DNA from: CAYJEQ01 sp964371155
GTDB taxonomy: Bacteria; Bacillota; Clostridia; Oscillospirales; Ruminococcaceae
Assembly (NCBI GenBank): GCA_964371155.1
Contig: CAYJLI010000004.1
Location: 1-64,000 of the forward strand
Direction of reading: 5' to 3'
Length of the DNA stretch: 64,000 nucleotides
Numbering within the stretch: position 1 is the first letter of the stretch; the number at the start of each line of letters is the position of its first letter. The notes beneath the pieces were generated by a model. That model did no database searches, was not told the DNA's origin, and saw only the letters and a list, made by a program, of their open reading frames with translations. Both the position numbers and the translations under genes were made by a program. Below are positions 17,714-26,145 of this stretch, in pieces.

Positions 17714-17997
17714 ATCTCGTATTCCCTTTCTCTCCGGAGGGGTGTCCCTCCTATTAATAGGATTAATAGAAAAATGGTAAAAACCCGTAGTCAATTTCGC
17801 TATAAATAATCCTCAGCACAAATTTGATTTTTAGCTGGGAACACTTATGTGAAATTGCAACAACTTCATTTTACATTTTATTTGTTGTGTTGTCTACAAT
17901 TTTGTATTATTTTTTATTTTTTCGTCACTTTTAACTGTTACATATCTCTGTTTGTGGCCATTATAGTTATAAACTACCAATCTAAAAAGGGAGTAAT

Positions 17998-18033
17998 AAA
18001 TGCATTTTGCAATCTCAATTGCAAAATGCATTT
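17998..18033. repeat. perfect inverted repeat, 16-bp arms and 4-base loop
   Basis: Arms AAATGCATTTTGCAAT and ATTGCAAAATGCATTT around loop CTCA. The half-sequence TGCAAAAT also forms the activator palindrome upstream of the lyase gene at 25997. It has no T-run and is about 285 bases upstream of the oxidoreductase operon start; it may be an operator or a fold-back element. Confidence 0.7.
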
Positions 18034-18168
18034 AAAATGAATACTTTACTGCAAAATCTCTTTAGATAACACAAAAACATGTAATTGGTTCAGCGCATAT
18101 TTCTGTCTGAATTTATTCACTTAATTTTATATAATTTTTTAGGCAATTATATTTTTTTACTAAAATAA

Positions 18169-18209
18169 TTTAGCCCATATCTCATTCTTAAACAGAGATA
18201 TGGGCTAAA
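18169..18209 (-). terminator. terminator after the minus-strand lipoprotein gene
   Basis: Stem TTTAGCCCATATCTC / GAGATATGGGCTAAA (15 bp, 11-base loop), 15 bases past the lipoprotein stop, followed on the minus strand by a T-rich stretch (TTATTTTAG). Confidence 0.78.
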
Positions 18210-18224
18210 AAATATAGCTATAAA

Positions 18225-18881
18225 TTATTCGCTTATTTTAAATACTTCAACTGCTTCTGAGCGAGGAGTTTCTTCCTCTAAAATTTCTCCGCTATGCATT
18301 ACGCTAAGTTTATCGCCCAAAGCAAGCTCATCAAAGTAAAGGTAAGCAGAAGTACCCTCGGTGATGTCAAAAAGCATCATGGAGTCCTCATTGTTTAAAT
18401 CGGTAAGTAATAGGGTGGAATTTTCTTCATCATATTCTACAAAACTGCCATTAAATATGATGTCTTCTGCAGGGGATAGCTTATTGATTGCAATGGCATC
18501 ATAACTTTGGGGCGAGTAATATACCTCAATGTAATCGGAAGTAGCAAAGGAGGTGCTGTCCTCATTATAGCGAGTGTTTTCAGTTAGTGCAAATGTAATC
18601 TGTTCTGCGCCAAAATTACGCCCTTCGACCTGTTCTACAATTAGTGCACCATCCTCCATGCCAATTATTTCGCCCCTGTATAAAGCGGCATCCGCCACAT
18701 AGAGTAAATCAACATCATTTTCATCATCTTCGAGTTGCTCCTCCGAGGAAACATCCTCCACATCTTCTAAAACCACCTCGGATGATGGGGAAGAACTCTC
18801 AGGCTCGCTCGGTGTTTGTGTACATGCCACCGCAGATAGGGCAATAGCGGATATAAGCATAATTAAAAGTAATTTTTTCAT
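18225..18881 (-). CDS. secreted lipoprotein with low-complexity acidic linker, function unknown
   Basis: A 218-residue predicted lipoprotein. The signal MKKLLLIMLISAIALSAVAC ends in a lipobox-like AVAC, with the acylated cysteine at residue 20. An acidic Ser/Glu/Asp linker follows (about residues 25-60, e.g. SEEQLEDDENDVD). The globular part (about 62-218) looks beta-rich, with two related stretches (RGEIIGMEDGALIVEQVEG... and NGSFVEYDEENSTLLLTDLNN...). No known domain is recognised. The start at 18881 follows a GGAG ribosome-binding site on the minus strand; an ATG at 18893 contains that site. It is divergent from the large surface protein gene at 19244, so a joint role at the cell surface is possible but unproven. 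Confidence 0.75.
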   Translation of the reverse strand: MKKLLLIMLISAIALSAVACTQTPSEPESSSPSSEVVLEDVEDVSSEEQLEDDENDVDLLYVADAALYRGEIIGMEDGALIVEQVEGRNFGAEQITFALTENTRYNEDSTSFATSDYIEVYYSPQSYDAIAINKLSPAEDIIFNGSFVEYDEENSTLLLTDLNNEDSMMLFDITEGTSAYLYFDELALGDKLSVMHSGEILEEETPRSEAVEVFKISE

Positions 18882-19243
18882 AAAAATCTCCATTTCATAG
18901 TTTGTTTTTTCTTGGTTGCATAAAAGAGGTGGGGAATGTTTTATATTTTACTGCATATTTTTTCACAGAAATTTGATTTTAGCTTTTAGGTTACAATTTG
19001 CTCACATTTAATACTTATAATTTATTTTAGGCATTAAAGTAAATAAAAAATTTATGTTAAATTTTTGGAAATATAATATACAGTGATAAAATTCGATTGT
19101 ATTATTATGACTGAAATAGTATAATATAGATAATTTAATCATTAATCATAAAGTTAATGCAATTTTTTACTGGTTTATAAGCACTTTATTAGTGTTAGAT
19201 TATATGTTTTATAGATATGAGTTAAATAAAAGGGGTGGATTTT
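18882..19243. other. divergent intergenic region between lipoprotein and surface-protein genes
   Basis: No gene is visible in this very AT-rich stretch. It contains a plus-strand promoter (19097-19125) and about 110 bases of leader to the ATG at 19244. No operator palindrome stands out. Confidence 0.65.
19097..19125 (+). promoter_or_regulatory. sigma-70-type promoter of the surface-protein gene
   Basis: TTGTAT (19097-19102), a 17-base spacer and TATAAT (19120-19125). The predicted start is near 19132, giving a leader of about 110 bases. Confidence 0.75.
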
Positions 19244-22200
19244 ATGAGTAAAATAAATAGAAAATTTGTATCGTTTTTATTCTTCGCAGCTGTGCTACTG
19301 CCTAATTTCAGTGCAACTGCATATGCAAGTGGTGGGGAAACTAATTACACCGCTTTAAACTTTGAAGATAAGGCGATAATATTAACTCAAAATGATGAAG
19401 GTAAAAGCTTAATATATGAAGATTTAGGCACAATAGGCACATATGAACCCGGCGTGGATCTTCTATTGGCGATACCAAGTGATGGAACAGCCGGAGAAGA
19501 GGTAACGCCTGATGCTTCAGATGGATACGACCTTTCTACATATAAAGTGACAGCACGCACAATCACATACATGGGCGGAAATATAGCAAATATAGAGCCT
19601 TATGGAGAGTTTGATAGCAGTGCACTGCACCTTGTAAGCCTACCGTCGGATACCGATGTAACAACCTTCTCGCAATTCGGTAAAATCTACACATACCCAA
19701 ATGTAAATTTGCCAATAAATAGGTTTTTATTATCAGCAGACACCGTGAGTGGAATAGTTCCGCACACATATACAGTAGGTAGCCAAATCTTCCCACTTCC
19801 CACCGAGGGGAATGTGTACAATGAGCTCACTTTAAGCAGCTTTTCGATAGCGGCGAATGAGCTTGATGGATATCTGCGAAAAATAGACGAAAATGGAACA
19901 ATTGCATATTCCCAAACCACAGAGATAACAGTAACTGCGAGCGATAAAATATACAATGGCGACCCCACAGAGGTGTCTTACGAGCTCACACATGCAGATA
20001 CTTATCTTAGAAACAATGATGAGTCGCTTATAAGCTATATTTACGCAAATGCTTTAGTGGATGAACAGGGCGCAGTTGTTTTAGACACAGCACCTGCAGC
20101 AGATGCATTTACTATAACTTCAGCCCCAACGAATGCTGGTATATATTGGGTTAAAGCTCTTTATGCAGGAAATGCGGTAGAGGGATACCATGCGGCAGTT
20201 TCACAGCCTAACAGCTTTGAAATAAATATGACACCGATGACAATATATGCACCCACCCTCAATCTTAAAGCAGGGGAATATATTGGCGATAATTTAACTG
20301 CTGATTTCGTAAGATTTGTAAATAATGAAGGTCCTGAAAATCTTGAGGGCGAGCTCTGGATACAGGTTTTACAGGGGATAAGCACTCCAGAAGAACTACC
20401 CGAAACTCTGCCAGTAGCCGAGCAGCTTTCAAATATTGCTACCGACTCAGGAGTTATAGTAATAGGTGGACTTACTTCTAAAAACTATAATATCAGCTAT
20501 GTAAATGGCATATTAACTGTTGATAATGCTGAGTATTACATAGTAAACACGACCGCAAATGACGGATGGTATAGCAGAGATATAGAAATAGCACCAAATC
20601 AATCGGACTATAAATATCTTAAAATCGAGGGTGGAGCTGAATTTTCTGAAACACTTACGATAAGCGAAGAGGGCGAAAAGACAGTAAGCCTTATTTTTGC
20701 TAAAAAAGAAGGAGAGAGCTTTATAGAGCTTTACCCAATTAATTTTTCATATAAACTCGATAAAACAGCACCTCAAATAGGCAGTGTAAGCCAAAGTTTA
20801 ACAGATGTGAACACCGCTGTAATTACTGTAAATGCGAGCGATAATATTGATACCGCACTGAGCTTTAGTTTCGACGGCGGAGAAACATATTCTGCAGAAA
20901 ACACTTTTACTTACACTGAAAATCAGAGTATATTGCCATATAAAATAGTAGTTATGGACGATGCGGGCAATGCATCGGAGTATCCCACCGAAATAATAAT
21001 AGACGCCCTTGATAACACCCCACCAACAGCGGAATTTGCTCCGTCACATGGCTCTATTATTTCGCACCAATCAGAAACAGTAACAGTGAGCTTTAGCGAG
21101 CCTGTTAAGGTGGTAGAGGGCTTAACAGCCACCGTAACAGATGGAAGCAATGAAATAATTCCAACTCTATCTGAGGATGGAATGTCGCTGAGTTTTGATA
21201 TTCTCACGGCAGGATTTGGCAGTGCAAAGACATACACGATCAATAATCTGTCCGACCTTAAAGGCAATCTATTGACTGCCTCGGTAAACTATACTTCTGT
21301 ACAAGCTATGCAGTCGACTACTATATTTACATCCTCAGGCGAGCCAACTACTCTTCTCACCACACTTCTTGCAATTGTAGCGGATGGTTCTGATTATTCG
21401 CTGATTACCACAGCGTTATCCGATGCACAGGCACTGAGAGTGGACGAGTATATTACGCTAAATAATATCACGATAGATAGCAAAAACAAGATGTACAGCT
21501 ATAATTTAAGTTTAGTGAATAATACAAGCGGCGAACCCATTACCTCTTTGGCATCAACAATAATATATCTTCCCTATCCGACAGGTCTTAATAGCAGCAG
21601 TGATTACAGCTACCGCATATACCATTTTAAATCATCGGGTGAAGTGGAGATGCCTACAATTACTGCCGAAGCAGCAGGGCTTAGGCTTGTGACGGATGAA
21701 TTTAGCCCATTTGTGCTAATTGCCACCGAAAATGAAAAAGAAAGCACGAGCGGAAGCAGTACCAATTCCAATCAAGCGCAGAGAGAAGAGAGGGAGCGTC
21801 TCTACTGGGAAAATCTTAGAGAAGAGCTTTTAGAAGCCGAGGACGGCGATACAATAAAAACTAATATGGATTATGAAGAAGTGCCCGCAAGTATACTCCG
21901 TGCCTTTGAAGATAGGGATGTGGTGCTTGAGATAGAGTGGAATGGCGGAGATGATTTCATAATTTACGGCGAGACTATGGTGAGTGTACCATCATATAAA
22001 GTGTATTATATGATAGAGGACTTATATGATATGTATAATGGCTATGAGCTACCGGAAGACGACGAGGTAGAGCCTGAGCCGGAAGAATCCGCACCAACTC
22101 CTATTGTGCCAGCAGAGCCCGAAGCCTCAGAGAGCATAGCACCGCCACCGGTTACATCTTCTTCTTCACAGCCTTCATCGTCTGAGGAGAGTGAAGAGAG

Positions 22201-22399
22201 CGAAGAAAGCGAAGAGTCGGAGGAGATTTCCTCAAGCAGTGAAGCGGAAGAGTTGCCACCTGAGTCGGAAGACACAAGCATACCAATAGAAACCGCACCG
22301 GAGGGACTCTCGGTACCGCTTGCAATAGCAGCGGCAGTCACAACGGTAGTAGTGCTGGTAGTTGTTGTTACCGCAATATACAAAAACAAAAAAAGATAG
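19244..22399 (+). CDS. large surface-anchored protein with MBG and Ig-like domains
   Basis: A 1051-residue cell-surface protein. A signal peptide ends near residue 28 (SATAYA before SGGE). About 227-430 hold two MBG-type (bacterial Ig-like, YDG-related) modules; the second ends with the characteristic NYNISYVNGILTV. About 505-690 hold Ig-like modules introduced by DKTAPQIG and NTPPTAEFAPSHG. A Glu/Arg-rich segment and a small domain (about 840-940) precede a Pro/Glu/Ser-rich linker (about 945-1018, repeats of SEESEE). One transmembrane helix (about 1020-1042) and the basic tail KNKKR anchor it. There is no LPXTG sortase motif, so the membrane helix is the anchor. Start: ATG 19244 after GGGGTGG; the GTG at 19235 overlaps that site. 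Binding partner unknown. Confidence 0.85.
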   Translation: MSKINRKFVSFLFFAAVLLPNFSATAYASGGETNYTALNFEDKAIILTQNDEGKSLIYEDLGTIGTYEPGVDLLLAIPSDGTAGEEVTPDASDGYDLSTYKVTARTITYMGGNIANIEPYGEFDSSALHLVSLPSDTDVTTFSQFGKIYTYPNVNLPINRFLLSADTVSGIVPHTYTVGSQIFPLPTEGNVYNELTLSSFSIAANELDGYLRKIDENGTIAYSQTTEITVTASDKIYNGDPTEVSYELTHADTYLRNNDESLISYIYANALVDEQGAVVLDTAPAADAFTITSAPTNAGIYWVKALYAGNAVEGYHAAVSQPNSFEINMTPMTIYAPTLNLKAGEYIGDNLTADFVRFVNNEGPENLEGELWIQVLQGISTPEELPETLPVAEQLSNIATDSGVIVIGGLTSKNYNISYVNGILTVDNAEYYIVNTTANDGWYSRDIEIAPNQSDYKYLKIEGGAEFSETLTISEEGEKTVSLIFAKKEGESFIELYPINFSYKLDKTAPQIGSVSQSLTDVNTAVITVNASDNIDTALSFSFDGGETYSAENTFTYTENQSILPYKIVVMDDAGNASEYPTEIIIDALDNTPPTAEFAPSHGSIISHQSETVTVSFSEPVKVVEGLTATVTDGSNEIIPTLSEDGMSLSFDILTAGFGSAKTYTINNLSDLKGNLLTASVNYTSVQAMQSTTIFTSSGEPTTLLTTLLAIVADGSDYSLITTALSDAQALRVDEYITLNNITIDSKNKMYSYNLSLVNNTSGEPITSLASTIIYLPYPTGLNSSSDYSYRIYHFKSSGEVEMPTITAEAAGLRLVTDEFSPFVLIATENEKESTSGSSTNSNQAQREERERLYWENLREELLEAEDGDTIKTNMDYEEVPASILRAFEDRDVVLEIEWNGGDDFIIYGETMVSVPSYKVYYMIEDLYDMYNGYELPEDDEVEPEPEESAPTPIVPAEPEASESIAPPPVTSSSSQPSSSEESEESEESEESEEISSSSEAEELPPESEDTSIPIETAPEGLSVPLAIAAAVTTVVVLVVVVTAIYKNKKR

Positions 22400-22463
22400 G
22401 GATAAATAACCCTACCAAAGAACATATTTACCGCCTTAACTAAATTTTTTAATACAACGATAA

Positions 22464-22502
22464 TTTGGCATCCCTTTCATCATAGATGAAAGGGATGCCA
22501 AA
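22464..22502. terminator. strong hairpin between convergent surface-protein and degV genes
   Basis: An 18-bp perfect stem TTTGGCATCCCTTTCATC / GATGAAAGGGATGCCAAA with a 3-base loop. It lies between two convergent genes. Flanking T-runs are weak, so its role as terminator rests mainly on position and stem strength. Confidence 0.75.
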
Positions 22503-22524
22503 AAAATGTTTTAATATTATTAAA

Positions 22525-23367
22525 TTAAACTTTTCTCACATATGCCATCCCAAATGCACCGGGGCCGGCATGGGTGCCTATTGTGGCTCCAAGCTCGCAT
22601 ATAAAGCTATCGGAGTCGGGATAATCCTTCATAATCATATCTTTGATTTCCGAAGTTTCATCATATGCACGTGAGTGTGCAAATCCAAAGAGATAATTAG
22701 TGTCGGCAGGTTTATCGTTTAGTAGCTTTACAAGGTAATCAATTTTAGCTTTCTTACCTTTAACTTTACCAACGGATTCAAGCGCACCATCATTAAAAGC
22801 AACAACTGGAGAAATTCCAAGTACACCACCAATCATGGCTGTTGTAGCAGAAATTCTTCCACCCATTTTCAGATACTTCAAAGTATCAACTATCGCCACA
22901 AATTCAGTGCGTTCCACAAGCTCTGTAAGTTTTTGTGCCATATCCAAAGCGGACATTCCACTATCACGCATTTTTACCGCTTCACGCACTAAAAGCCCGA
23001 GAGCCATTGTAGCAGTTTTAGAATCAATTATATAAATGTTATCACTGCCTATAATATCCTTGGCAATTAGAGCGGACTGGTATGTGCCGCTTATTTTGGA
23101 TGAAATAAAAATGCCAATTACCTCATCGCCATTATCGATATGCGGTCTAAATTTCTCCACAAATTCATCAGGATTTACCTGAGAGGTTGAGGGTAGTTTA
23201 TCAGCTTCTGATTGCATTCTGTAGAAATCGTCCTTAGAAAGTTCGGTGCCGTCCTTGTAAGATTTACCATCAAAAATTACACTCAGTGGAGCCATCTCAA
23301 CACCGAACGCCTTTAGCTCTTCGAGTTCAAGATCAGCGGTGCTATCAGTAATTATTTTTACAGCCAT
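22525..23367 (-). CDS. DegV family fatty-acid-binding protein
   Basis: A 280-residue DegV-fold protein. Relatives bind fatty acids and, as FakB, present them to the kinase FakA for phosphorylation before entry into phospholipid synthesis. Diagnostic motifs are VKIITDSTADL at the start, PLSVIFDGKSYKDG, STSQVNPDEF (the SerThrSer fatty-acid carboxylate site), and the C-terminal IGTHAGPGAFGMAY. The start at 23367 follows GGAGG on the minus strand; an ATG at 23379 precedes that site. A promoter is visible at 23454-23481. No fakA gene is in the window. Confidence 0.92.
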   Translation of the reverse strand: MAVKIITDSTADLELEELKAFGVEMAPLSVIFDGKSYKDGTELSKDDFYRMQSEADKLPSTSQVNPDEFVEKFRPHIDNGDEVIGIFISSKISGTYQSALIAKDIIGSDNIYIIDSKTATMALGLLVREAVKMRDSGMSALDMAQKLTELVERTEFVAIVDTLKYLKMGGRISATTAMIGGVLGISPVVAFNDGALESVGKVKGKKAKIDYLVKLLNDKPADTNYLFGFAHSRAYDETSEIKDMIMKDYPDSDSFICELGATIGTHAGPGAFGMAYVRKV

Positions 23368-23453
23368 ATATACCTCCATAAAATATGTTTATTATACTTA
23401 ATCGTAGGAAAATACCCATATAAGCTCAATTGGTATGAATATCACCTGTATGT

Positions 23454-23481
23454 ATTATACCATATCAATTCGCTTTTGCAA
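23454..23481 (-). promoter_or_regulatory. sigma-70-type promoter of degV
   Basis: On the minus strand TTGCAA (23481-23476), a 16-base spacer and TATAAT (23459-23454). The predicted transcript begins near 23447, about 80 bases before the start codon at 23367. Confidence 0.75.
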
Positions 23482-23673
23482 GAATTGAATGTTATTTTTT
23501 GCAGTGATTTTAGAAAAAAATTACTATTTTTTACTATTATTAAATTAATATAGCAAAATTACTTGCAACTTACACATATATTTTGTAAAATTAAGTCAAG
23601 CGTAAAAAACGCAGACAAAATATGCTTTTCACTACTTTTTATACAAAGGCAGAAGGCACTAAGGATATTCTAT

Positions 23674-23696
23674 TATAAATTAAAGTTTAATTTATA
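23674..23696. promoter_or_regulatory. perfect AT-rich palindrome upstream of the ChrB-N-like gene
   Basis: TATAAATTAAA, one base (G), then TTTAATTTATA: 11-bp perfect arms, 44 bases before the proposed start codon. The position and symmetry fit a repressor operator, but no matching regulator is identified. Confidence 0.5.
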
Positions 23697-23740
23697 GTTT
23701 TAGTTATATGTAAGCGAAAAATTCTAAGGGAGTGAAGGAT

Positions 23741-24277
23741 TTGAATAAACAATCTAATTGGCTTGCGATAAGCTACGACTTGCCCAATGACCCCTCAAAG
23801 CTCCGTGTATATGTTTGGCGCAAACTTAAAGAACTTGGAGTGGCTTACCTTAATCAAGGCGTAGCATTATTGCCAAATGATGAGGAAAGCATAGATAAAT
23901 TCACAAATATTTCCGAAAAAATTAAGACAATGGGAGGCAAAAGCACACTCTTTGAAATTTCATTTCTTTCTGAATCAGATGACAAATTTATGCGTGATTT
24001 CTTTTTAACCCAAACCGAAAGGGAATACAGAGCGCTTATTTTAGACTGCAAAGCAGTGGTAAAAGATCTGAAAAAAATGGCAAACCCGATGGGGGACATC
24101 TTCGTGCAGAGAATAAAAGGGATGATGAAAGAGTATAAGCGAGTAAAAGAAAGAAATCATCTCAATAATGCACCTGCCTCCGAGCTCGAAGTGGGCTTTT
24201 TGGAGATTTCCGAAGCATTAAAAAGTAGCGCAGGGGACTTTAGCGTGCAGATAAAAAAAATGTTTGATAAGGTTTAA
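23741..24277 (+). CDS. ChrB N-terminal-domain-like protein
   Basis: A 178-residue protein resembling the N-terminal domain of ChrB, a regulator associated with chromate resistance. The match is seen in SNWLAISYDLPNDPSKLRVYVWRKLKELGVAYLNQGVALLP, where the W-L-Y-P-PS-RV-VWR-L-LG-L pattern is characteristic. The remainder (residues about 70-178) is helical and Lys/Glu-rich, and the ChrB C-terminal domain and ChrA transporter are absent. The start is taken as TTG 23741 with GAAGGA close upstream; GTG 23732 is an alternative. An 11-1-11 palindrome lies 44 bases upstream. It could act in metal or oxidant sensing, but that is inference only. The sigma-54 regulator follows 36 bases later. Confidence 0.65.
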   Translation: MNKQSNWLAISYDLPNDPSKLRVYVWRKLKELGVAYLNQGVALLPNDEESIDKFTNISEKIKTMGGKSTLFEISFLSESDDKFMRDFFLTQTEREYRALILDCKAVVKDLKKMANPMGDIFVQRIKGMMKEYKRVKERNHLNNAPASELEVGFLEISEALKSSAGDFSVQIKKMFDKV

Positions 24278-24313
24278 AATCTGCCCATTAAATAGAATAC
24301 AGGTGGTGAAATT

Positions 24314-25936
24314 TTGGAGTTTATTGCAATAAAGCTTGATAAGAGTTGTAGAATAATTGATATATACCGCAGTTTAGATTGCAACATGGATTTTTTAAAA
24401 GATTTAGTCGGTGAAAATTTATATGAAACAGATTACATAAAATTCGGTGCAGATAGAAGTTCGGCGGTTTATAAAGATAATAAATATGAAGTACAAGAGC
24501 TTAAAAACAGCGAAGAGGAATTTTCTATACTTCTCTACAAATCCTCCGAGAAGCTCTTAAAAAATGCCCTGGACAGAATTTATGACGGCATACAGATATA
24601 CAATGAAAAAGGCGAAATACTCTTTTTTAATTCTGCATCGAAAGAGCTTGTGGGAATAGAAGATAAAGAATTATATGGAAAGCACCTAACTGATGTATTT
24701 AAAGTGGATGAGGATTACAGCACAACGCTTACTGCACTCAAAAGCGGCAAAATGGTGGAAAATCGTTTTGACAATTACGAGGGGTACAGGGGCAAAAAGC
24801 TAATAACTGTCAATACTGCATATCCCGTTTACGACGAGGGCAGCTTGATGGGTGTGATATCATTTGAAAGGGATATTAATTCTCTATCTTCTAAAATTAA
24901 TCAGCTCAAAGAAATAAAAAGCTCACTTTCTAAGCAAAGTGACAACAGAATATATTTTGGCAATCAAACGAAATTTAGTTTTGCAGATATTATTGCGCTA
25001 TCACCTGCAATGAGTGAAACAATCGGCATTGCACAGGATGTTGCACAGCTTGACAGCAATGTGCTTATACAGGGCGAAACTGGCACGGGAAAAGAGATGT
25101 TTGCCCAGAGTATGCACAGAGCAAGCGGTAGAGCGAAAGAAAAATTTGTGGCACTCAATTGTGCGGCAGTGCCAGAAACACTCATCGAAAGTGTGCTGTT
25201 TGGCACTGTGAAAGGTGCGTTTACAGGGAGCTTGGATAAGGCAGGGCTTTTCGAAGAGGGCAACAAAGGCACGGTCTTTTTAGATGAAATAAACTCCATG
25301 AGCCTTTCCATGCAGGCAAAAATACTCAGGGCTATTCAGGAAAAGACAATAAGGCGAGTGGGTGGCATGAAGGACATATCAATAGATATAAGAATAATTG
25401 CCTCCTGCAATGAAGATGTATTCGATTTAATCGAGCGAAAAGTTCTCAGAAGGGATTTGTATTACAGGATAGCGGCGGTAGTCATAGAAATACCACCACT
25501 GCGAGAGCGTAAAGGCGATATTGAAGCACTTGTGCTTGGACATTTGAAAAATAGCAAAATAAATTACTGCAATAATATTGTGAAGATAGAGCAAAGCTTT
25601 TGGGACTGCTTAAAAGCACATGAATGGTATGGCAATGTGAGGGAGCTTTTTCATGCAATAGATTACTCTGTTAATGCAACAAAGGATGGAGTGCTTAAAG
25701 CCGAAGATTTACCTACAAGGTATGTTCAAAAAACAGCCGAAGAGGAAAAAATCAAAGACAAAATTGTCTTTGATGATAAAGCAACACTCCAAGAAGTGAT
25801 GGACAGCTACGAAGAAGAATATTTAAAATTAGCCCTCAAAAGTAATATGGGGCAAATAAGCAAAACAGCCGAAATGCTTGGAATAAAAAGGCAGAGTTTG
25901 CAATACAGGATAAAAAAATACGGAATTCAGATATAA
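24314..25936 (+). CDS. sigma-54-dependent transcriptional activator with PAS domain (RocR-like)
   Basis: A 540-residue enhancer-binding protein that opens sigma-54 promoters by ATP hydrolysis. Order: a short N-terminal region, a PAS sensor domain (about residues 75-190, DRIYDGIQIYNEKGEILFFN...), the AAA+ domain (about 215-455) and a Fis-type helix-turn-helix (about 495-540). Walker A is GETGTGKEMF (about 253), the sigma-54-contacting loop is GAFTGS (about 301) and Walker B is VFLDEIN (about 320). The C-terminal SKTAEMLGIKRQSLQYRIKKY is the DNA-reading helix pair. Start TTG 24314 follows AGGTGGTG. The next gene has a consensus sigma-54 promoter with two palindromes upstream, so it is the probable target. 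The PAS ligand is unknown. Confidence 0.92.
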   Translation: MEFIAIKLDKSCRIIDIYRSLDCNMDFLKDLVGENLYETDYIKFGADRSSAVYKDNKYEVQELKNSEEEFSILLYKSSEKLLKNALDRIYDGIQIYNEKGEILFFNSASKELVGIEDKELYGKHLTDVFKVDEDYSTTLTALKSGKMVENRFDNYEGYRGKKLITVNTAYPVYDEGSLMGVISFERDINSLSSKINQLKEIKSSLSKQSDNRIYFGNQTKFSFADIIALSPAMSETIGIAQDVAQLDSNVLIQGETGTGKEMFAQSMHRASGRAKEKFVALNCAAVPETLIESVLFGTVKGAFTGSLDKAGLFEEGNKGTVFLDEINSMSLSMQAKILRAIQEKTIRRVGGMKDISIDIRIIASCNEDVFDLIERKVLRRDLYYRIAAVVIEIPPLRERKGDIEALVLGHLKNSKINYCNNIVKIEQSFWDCLKAHEWYGNVRELFHAIDYSVNATKDGVLKAEDLPTRYVQKTAEEEKIKDKIVFDDKATLQEVMDSYEEEYLKLALKSNMGQISKTAEMLGIKRQSLQYRIKKYGIQI

Positions 25937-25977
25937 TATCATTAGCGGTATAAATCAAATATTTGCACAATGCCTCC

Positions 25978-26013
25978 CGCAAAATCAAATTGCGTATGCA
26001 AAATCATTTTGCA
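25978..26013. promoter_or_regulatory. tandem palindromic activator sites (UAS) for the lyase gene
   Basis: Two 17-bp palindromes lie 19 bp centre to centre: CGCAAAATCAAATTGCG (25978-25994) and TGCAAAATCATTTTGCA (25997-26013, perfect 8-1-8). They end 50 bases before the -24 box. This position, the tandem layout and resemblance to the upstream activating sites of RocR in Bacillus subtilis point to the neighbouring activator. Confidence 0.75.
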
Positions 26014-26063
26014 GGAAAGGGCGTTTAGAGTGGGCGAAGTGGTAATAACTGCCCCAAAAACTT

Positions 26064-26079
26064 TGGCACGATATTTGCT
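26064..26079 (+). promoter_or_regulatory. sigma-54 (-24/-12) promoter of the lyase gene
   Basis: TGGCAC (26064-26069), five bases, TTGCT (26075-26079), matching the consensus TGGCAC-N5-TTGCW. Transcription would begin near 26090, about 55 bases before the ATG at 26146. Confidence 0.88.
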
Positions 26080-26145
26080 AATATTTTGTAGTAGATTGAA
26101 AATTTTAACAGTATTACTATTAAAAATAAATTTTAGAGGTGTAAA

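Larger units (their letters stand above)
17714..18224. other. gene-free intergenic region with a strong palindrome and a terminator
   Basis: No gene is visible. It holds a perfect 16-bp stem hairpin at 17998-18033 and a 15-bp terminator-like stem at 18169-18209. The remainder is AT-rich, with the leader of the oxidoreductase operon on the minus strand. Confidence 0.7.
23368..23740. other. divergent intergenic region with degV promoter and a palindrome
   Basis: No gene is visible. It holds the minus-strand degV promoter (23454-23481) and a perfect AT palindrome (23674-23696) upstream of the ChrB-N-like gene. The rest is AT-rich. Confidence 0.65.
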
